Shown here: one piece after another, positions 14,265 through 18,005 of the stretch | Position numbering within the stretch: position 1 is the stretch's first letter | Layout of the letters: every line of letters starts with the position of its first letter | Assembly (NCBI GenBank): GCA_910577575.1 | Contig: CAJTOG010000032.1 | Coordinates: forward strand, 3,523-21,527 | Length of the DNA stretch: 18,005 bases | From: an uncultured Ruminococcus sp. | Lineage (GTDB): Bacteria > Bacillota > Clostridia > Oscillospirales > Ruminococcaceae | Direction of reading: 5' to 3' | Made by a program: the position numbers and the translations under genes | Notes under the pieces: model-generated | Databases searched by the model: none | What the model was told of the DNA's origin: nothing | The model's input: only the letters and a program-made list of their open reading frames with translations

Positions 14265-14463
14265 AAAACTGATTGATGTGAAGTCAATTGTTACACTGAT
14301 TTTAACTTTTGTTTTTAGCATTTTATCATTAAAGAACAAAATATCATCAGAACAGTTTCAAATGATTTTTACAACCGTCATAGCATTTTATTTTGGTACT
14401 CAGCATGAAAAAATTCAGAAAAGATTTCAAAGGAGTGAAGAAAATGTTAACATTGAGAAATGA
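14248..14463 (+). CDS. Holin-like small membrane protein
   Basis: This 71-residue protein has a basic N-terminus (MKKKFKKLIDVKS) and two hydrophobic segments (about 12-28 and 37-50, the second with TTVIAFYFGTQ). A charged C-terminal tail follows. Size and two-segment topology fit a class II-type phage holin, and it lies between an XhlA-like protein and, further down, an endolysin. AAAGGAGT lies 6 bp before its ATG. It overlaps both neighbours (17 and 20 bp), as in compact phage operons. Holin identity is inferred from topology and context rather than from a diagnostic motif. Confidence 0.65.
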   Translation: MKKKFKKLIDVKSIVTLILTFVFSILSLKNKISSEQFQMIFTTVIAFYFGTQHEKIQKRFQRSEENVNIEK

Positions 14464-14677
14464 ACATTTTATTAGATTTGCAAATGAGTTTGATATGGGA
14501 ACATTGATAATAAGAGCAGAAATTGATATTGATACAGCGGATGAACTTCCTGAAGCAGATAGTATATCAGGAAAAATCCTGCATCAGGGTTCAACGGCTC
14601 TCATCATCAAGGAAGGCAGAATAGCAATGCTTTCAGGAGATGGACATTGGTACATAAATGGGGAGATGATTAAATGA
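14444..14677 (+). CDS. Small phage-associated protein of unknown function
   Basis: This 77-residue protein starts MLTLRNEHFIRFANEFDMG and ends GDGHWYINGEMIK. The middle has an acidic ADELPEADSISGKIL segment and a beta-like STALIIKEGRIAML. There is no membrane segment. The pattern of a glycine/serine turn, beta strands and a GDG-W ending resembles small structural or fibre-associated phage proteins, but I cannot name a family. The start at 14444 is fixed by AAAGGAGTG at 14429-14436. Its stop overlaps the next ATG as ATGA, tying it to the tail-fibre-like gene. Confidence 0.65.
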   Translation: MLTLRNEHFIRFANEFDMGTLIIRAEIDIDTADELPEADSISGKILHQGSTALIIKEGRIAMLSGDGHWYINGEMIK

Positions 14678-15219
14678 GTTTACATGAAGTTTATTTAGCG
14701 ACTCAAATTTCAGACAAAAACAGTAATGAAAATGTAGATTTATCAGACTATTATACAAAGTCACAGTCTGACAGTCTTATTTTTGGTAAGGTTGACAAAA
14801 TTTCCGGTATGAGACTTTCTGAAAATAATTTTACAGATTCTGAAAAAATTAAACTTTCAGAACTTTCAGAAAAAAAGTATCTTGATGAGCAGAGTATTCC
14901 GTCAGGTGCGGATTTAAATGACTATATTTCTGATAATTTTCAGGTTTATAGCACAAATTCTCAGGCCATAACACAGACAATCCTAAATAGACCTGTTGAT
15001 GTAAATGACAACAGATTCACACTTGAAACATGGAAAAATGGCAGTTACAACTATATTCAGAGGCTGACTCATTGTGCTTATACAGCTACAAGACCACCTG
15101 TAATGTATATCCGTTCATGTTCGGGCGGTTCTTCTTCTGCTCCTGATTTTACTTGGAGTGATTGGTATAAATTCACGCCTGTAAAGGTGGAAAACAACAC
15201 AAATATGGAGGAAAATTAA
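14674..15219 (+). CDS. Tail-fibre-like protein with pyocin-knob domain
   Basis: This 181-residue protein has an N-terminal SLHEVYLATQISD segment and a DYYTKSQSDSLIFGKVDK repeat-type motif (25-42). A LSENNFTDSEKIKLSEL motif (48-64), common in phage fibres, follows. Residues 78-167 look like a pyocin-knob domain: GADLNDYISDNFQVYST, ILNRPVD, YNYIQRLT, VMYIRSC and WSDWYKF. Such domains sit at the tip of phage or tailocin fibres and often bind cell-surface glycans. It is short for a complete tail fibre and stands without other tail genes. A GGGGAG site precedes the ATG. The stop directly abuts the ATG of the peptidase, so fibre and lysin are made together. Confidence 0.75.
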   Translation: MSLHEVYLATQISDKNSNENVDLSDYYTKSQSDSLIFGKVDKISGMRLSENNFTDSEKIKLSELSEKKYLDEQSIPSGADLNDYISDNFQVYSTNSQAITQTILNRPVDVNDNRFTLETWKNGSYNYIQRLTHCAYTATRPPVMYIRSCSGGSSSAPDFTWSDWYKFTPVKVENNTNMEEN

Positions 15220-15780
15220 ATGATTAAAACTTTTAAATCAACTGACAGAACACAGCTCACAACGCACTTTAATGTTTCAGAGTTCCGATGTAAATGCGGA
15301 GGAAACCACGACATAAAACTTGATGTTGACCTTGCGGACAAGCTTGAACAGCTCCACAAGGTTCTGAACTGCTCTAAGATTATCATCAATTCGGGTTATC
15401 GTTGTTCATCACACGACAAAAATGTAAGCGGTTCGGGAAGTGGTCAGCACGTAAATGGCTGTGCTGCTGATATTGTATGCTATGACCAGAAAGGCAACAA
15501 AATCAGTTCCAAAAAAGTGTGTTGTATCGCTCAGGATATTGGTTTCGGAGGTATTGCCAATATTGATTCTACATATACTGCAACTCACGTTGATACACGT
15601 ACGGCTAATTTCTGGAAAGGTGATGAGGTCAAAACAACAGCTTATTCTGTTACAGATGATTTTTATAAATATTATGGATTATCAAAATCAGATGTTTATC
15701 CTGCATGTGCTAAAAAATCAAAAGATTTTGCTATCATTGTTGACGGTATAACCTACACGGGAACATTAATAGAAAAATAA
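15220..15780 (+). CDS. M15-family peptidase, probable phage endolysin
   Basis: This 186-residue protein carries a peptidase M15 (VanY/DacA-like D,D-carboxypeptidase or L,D-endopeptidase) domain. HFNVSEFRCKCGG (16-28) is the characteristic N-terminal motif, INSGYRCSSHDKNV (56-69) precedes the zinc-site segment SGQHVNGCAADI (His77, Asp84), and THVDTR supplies the second His (His123). A C-terminal tail of about 30 residues (KDFAIIVDGITYTGTLIEK) may be a small wall-binding or dimerising element. It has no signal peptide, in agreement with holin-dependent release. A GGAGG site lies in the end of the preceding gene, and a strong terminator follows 10 bp after the stop. Cell-wall peptide cleavage during lysis is the likely role. 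Confidence 0.88.
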   Translation: MIKTFKSTDRTQLTTHFNVSEFRCKCGGNHDIKLDVDLADKLEQLHKVLNCSKIIINSGYRCSSHDKNVSGSGSGQHVNGCAADIVCYDQKGNKISSKKVCCIAQDIGFGGIANIDSTYTATHVDTRTANFWKGDEVKTTAYSVTDDFYKYYGLSKSDVYPACAKKSKDFAIIVDGITYTGTLIEK

Positions 15781-15790
15781 ATAAAAAGTG

Positions 15791-15830
15791 CATCCGAAGA
15801 ACCTTTATAAATTCTTCGGATGTATTTTTT
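15791..15830. terminator. Bidirectional terminator between lysis cassette and sortase
   Basis: CATCCGAAGAA (15791-15801) pairs with TTCTTCGGATG (15812-15822), an 11-bp stem with a 10-base loop. It is followed by TATTTTTT on the plus strand and by CACTTTTTATTTATT on the minus strand. It can end both converging units. Confidence 0.85.
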
Positions 15831-15894
15831 ATTTTAATAATATGTTTGTAAGAACAGATTTTATTATCTGAATATTATTTACTGTTTATCAAAC

Positions 15895-16440
15895 TTAATC
15901 TTTTTTATTTCCAACAACAACCTGTCGTTGTGTACCGTCATCGGTACAGGTAATAATAGTAATTCTGTCATCTTCAAAATCGTTCAATATCCAGGTTTCA
16001 TCAGGTTCTGTAATGAATTTTTCAGTTACTGTATATATATAACAATTTTTATTTGTATCATATAATTTAATTTTCATTCCGATTTCTATATTTTTAAGAT
16101 TGTTTAAATATTCTTTATAAATATTGCTACTGTGACCGGCAATACAATAATTTCCCTTGCCAGCACTTCCTGTTCCGTTAAAATGTCCCGTAGCTTTTGA
16201 AAGGGTTTCTTTATCTGTTCCTTCTAAAACGGGAGCTTTTATTTTAATTTCTGGTATTTCTAAAACAACATTTTCCCTGAACATTTTTTGCCTTTGAATT
16301 TCTCGATAAATTTTCCTTATACCAAAAAATCCTAAAACATTTATACCAATTATTATAGCAATGAGTCCTGTTATAAACAGGACCCATTGTTTTCTCGTTT
16401 TTTTGTTTTCGGTATCTTTAATCAGTAACTTACTTTTCAT
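15895..16440 (-). CDS. Sortase, class D/E-like
   Basis: This 181-residue cysteine transpeptidase has a basic cytoplasmic start, one membrane segment (about 18-40) and an extracellular sortase domain. The catalytic triad is visible: His103 in IAGHSS, Cys165 in TIITCTDD and Arg172 in GTQRQVV. The TCTDDGTQRQVV signature and the N-terminal anchor fit class D or E rather than class A or B. It should cleave LPxTG-type signals between Thr and Gly and link the protein to peptidoglycan or a pilin. Its start codon overlaps the end of the LPQTG surface-protein gene by 11 bp and its own ribosome binding site is weak, so translation is probably coupled. The overlap makes that surface protein the obvious substrate. 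Confidence 0.93.
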   Translation of the reverse strand: MKSKLLIKDTENKKTRKQWVLFITGLIAIIIGINVLGFFGIRKIYREIQRQKMFRENVVLEIPEIKIKAPVLEGTDKETLSKATGHFNGTGSAGKGNYCIAGHSSNIYKEYLNNLKNIEIGMKIKLYDTNKNCYIYTVTEKFITEPDETWILNDFEDDRITIITCTDDGTQRQVVVGNKKD

Positions 16441-18005
16441 CTTTTTTATGAATGATTATACCAGAAAATTTTACAGAATATACACCGAATAAAATCATCA
16501 TGAATGCACTTACAGCAGTCAAAATATTCTTTAATGAATTATTTCCGGTCTGTGGAAGATTTTCTTCTATAGAGTACAGTGAAAAATGTGTTGTAGTAAA
16601 GGTAACAGTATGATTTTCGGCATCATAAGTACCGTTCATGTTTAATTTTTCGCCGTTGTCAGCAATGTAGTAAATATTAATGTCTGTTGCTGCATTTAAT
16701 GCGTTATATGGAACTGTGATAGTAACAGAACCTTTTGCTTCGTTAGAGAAGATAACTGATTCGCCATTATCATCTATAAATGAAAGGTCAAATACTTTTC
16801 CGCCGTTATTAAGGATTTCTTTAACAACTAATTTCTGTTCATCAGAAATATTTGTTATCGTCATTGAATCTGTATCACTTAATTCCTTGTAATTGAATTT
16901 AATCTTTCCATTGTCTGATTTTTCATTTATAACATTTACCGCATTGGAATCGAATAAAAATTTAAAGCCATCTGATAATATTTCAAGTTCACCGTTTTCA
17001 TTGATGTCATCTTTAATATTTACAGTAACAGAAATATTTTTAACATTATTGGTTGTTGTTGAAGCAGTAGAAGTTGTAGTTTCTGTAATAGGCTTAGTTT
17101 TTTCTGTAGTAGTTGCAGTTGTATCGGGTTTAGTTTCTTCAGTAGTAACTGTTGTTGTTTCAGGTTTAGTTTCTTCAGTAGTAACTGTTGTTGTATCGGG
17201 TTTAGTTTCTTCAGTAGTAGCTGTTGTTGTTTCAGGTTTAGTATTTTCAGTAGTAGCTGTTGTTGTTTCGGGTTTAGTGTTCTCATTAGTTTCTGCTGTT
17301 GTTTCGGTGGAAGAATTTGATGTGACAGGTTCTGTTTCTGTAGTTGTATAAGTTGTAGTTGTAGTTGGTTCTGTTGTGGTTGTATTTGTCACAATATCAA
17401 TATTAATATTATTGCTTTCCACAAATTGATCTTGATAAACGTATTTCAAAGCTTTTTCAGGTGCAGTAATCTTAAAGGAAACATTATTTCCAGATTTGTC
17501 CTTTACAGATATAATGCCTATATCCAATAAACTGTCTTCAAAAAGCGGGTCTGTTCCGGAAAGATAAATATTAAGTTGTTTTGTATCTGAATTATAACGG
17601 TATTCAGAAATCTTTATGTTATCTTCATCATTGAATGTAAAAGAAACATCAGCGTCTTCATCAGTATCAACATTCAAACTTAATTGGAGTGTAGTAATTC
17701 TGTTATCTGCTGCGTGATGAGATATTAATATGATTTTTCCTGAATCATCAATTTTTACCTTATCATATGTTTCATTAACAGAAGGTGTTACAGTTGTTGT
17801 AATTGGTTCTGTGATTGTTGTAGTTTTTAGTCCTGTTGTAGTTATAGTTGTTTCTGTTGCTTTAGTTCCAGAAGTTGATGTAGTTGTTGTAGTCTTTTCT
17901 GTAGTTGCCGTAGTTTTAGGTTCTGTTGTAGTTACAGTTGTTTCTGTTGTTTTAGTTCCAGAAGTTGATGTAGTTGTTGTAGTCTTTTCTGTAGTTGCTG
18001 TAGTT
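16430..18005 (-). CDS. LPQTG cell-wall-anchored surface protein, N-terminus beyond window
   Basis: The frame is open from the window edge to the stop at 16430, giving 524 visible residues. The order is a Thr-rich region with 30-residue repeats (visible residues about 1-75), a beta-rich domain (about 80-195, including YNSDTKQLNIYLSG and DSLLDIGIISVKD) and a second Thr/Glu/Pro-rich linker with six 12-residue repeats (about 230-310). Another beta-rich domain follows (about 315-480, ending HTVTFTTTHFSLYSIEE), then LPQTG (encoded at 16544-16558), a membrane segment and the basic tail HKKDEK. It is an extracellular protein displayed by sortase. The first beta domain vaguely resembles a cohesin or Ig-like fold, but I cannot name it. 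The signal peptide and possible binding domains lie outside the window. Confidence 0.88.
   Translation of the reverse strand, partial: TTATTEKTTTTTSTSGTKTTETTVTTTEPKTTATTEKTTTTTSTSGTKATETTITTTGLKTTTITEPITTTVTPSVNETYDKVKIDDSGKIILISHHAADNRITTLQLSLNVDTDEDADVSFTFNDEDNIKISEYRYNSDTKQLNIYLSGTDPLFEDSLLDIGIISVKDKSGNNVSFKITAPEKALKYVYQDQFVESNNINIDIVTNTTTTEPTTTTTYTTTETEPVTSNSSTETTAETNENTKPETTTATTENTKPETTTATTEETKPDTTTVTTEETKPETTTVTTEETKPDTTATTTEKTKPITETTTSTASTTTNNVKNISVTVNIKDDINENGELEILSDGFKFLFDSNAVNVINEKSDNGKIKFNYKELSDTDSMTITNISDEQKLVVKEILNNGGKVFDLSFIDDNGESVIFSNEAKGSVTITVPYNALNAATDINIYYIADNGEKLNMNGTYDAENHTVTFTTTHFSLYSIEENLPQTGNNSLKNILTAVSAFMMILFGVYSVKFSGIIIHKKDEK
17091..17306 (-). repeat. Six 36-bp tandem repeats encoding 12-residue TKP units
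   Basis: A GGTTTAG-type landmark recurs exactly every 36 bp at 17091, 17127, 17163, 17199, 17235 and 17271. The encoded units read TKPETTTATTEN, TKPDTTTVTTEE and close variants. Adjacent copies are nearly identical in DNA, so the array probably changes copy number by recombination or slippage. It forms a stiff extended linker in the surface protein. Confidence 0.9.
17827..18005 (-). repeat. 90-bp direct repeats encoding 30-residue Thr-rich units
   Basis: The marker TTTAGTTCCAGAAGTTGATG occurs at 17861 and again at 17951, giving a 90-bp period. About two copies with few differences are visible, and the array is cut by the window end. Encoded landmarks per unit are TTTEPKTTATTEK and TSTSGTK. 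It may continue beyond the window. Confidence 0.85.

Noticed and set aside
14040..15780. Complete prophage or tailocin
   Set aside because: No integrase, attachment-site repeats, capsid, sheath, tube or baseplate genes lie within the window on either side of the cassette.
16893..17351. Long plus-strand frame rich in Val and Ser opposite the surface-protein gene
   Set aside because: It is the complement of the Thr-rich repeats; low complexity of the repeat keeps several frames open. No ribosome binding site, and the minus-strand frame has clear domains and LPQTG.
16893..18005. CRISPR-like regular repeats
   Set aside because: The repeats have no unique spacers, are in frame within a coding sequence, and encode Thr-rich linkers.

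Overview
The window looks like a low-GC Firmicutes chromosome, most likely a Ruminococcus-like member of the Oscillospiraceae. That is inferred from AT-rich codon use, strong AGGAGG ribosome binding sites, near-consensus promoters with 17-bp spacers, the GGGtGRT gene pair, and an LPxTG surface protein with long threonine-rich linkers. No rRNA, tRNA, CRISPR array or intact transposase was seen.

Positions 1-5800 carry two divergent units that share a 200-bp promoter region. On the minus strand are a GyrB/ParE-family topoisomerase subunit and a membrane protein cut by the window edge. On the plus strand is a tightly overlapping operon: an FHA-domain membrane protein, a SEDS (FtsW/RodA/SpoVE) glycan polymerase and a class B penicillin-binding protein. 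This is a peptidoglycan synthase pair with a phosphopeptide-reading partner. Its first gene very likely starts at a TTG codon.

Positions 5860-9970 hold two plus-strand transcription units. The first is hpf (ribosome hibernation), an AIM24-family protein and a LUD-domain protein with a Cys cluster. The second is a NifU-like protein and a GGGtGRT protein, a conserved pair of unknown function. Both promoters match consensus well and both leaders can fold a short hairpin. Two strong hairpin terminators close the block.

Positions 10050-13500 look like an accessory region. They contain a decayed Lsa-type ABC-F antibiotic-resistance gene, an hsdS-hsdM methyltransferase pair with a half-size HsdS and no hsdR in view, a small gene remnant, and a three-Cys Rrf2-family regulator. 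Downstream (13500-14030) is gene-poor DNA with orphan promoter-like signals and a short coding remnant.

Positions 14040-15830 are a compact five-gene phage-type cassette: an XhlA-like membrane protein, a holin-like protein, a small unknown, a pyocin-knob tail-fibre-like protein and an M15 peptidase endolysin. No other phage genes are visible. A bidirectional terminator separates it from a minus-strand pair, an LPQTG surface protein (5' end beyond the window) overlapping a dedicated sortase gene. The surface protein has 12-residue and 30-residue Thr-rich tandem repeats.
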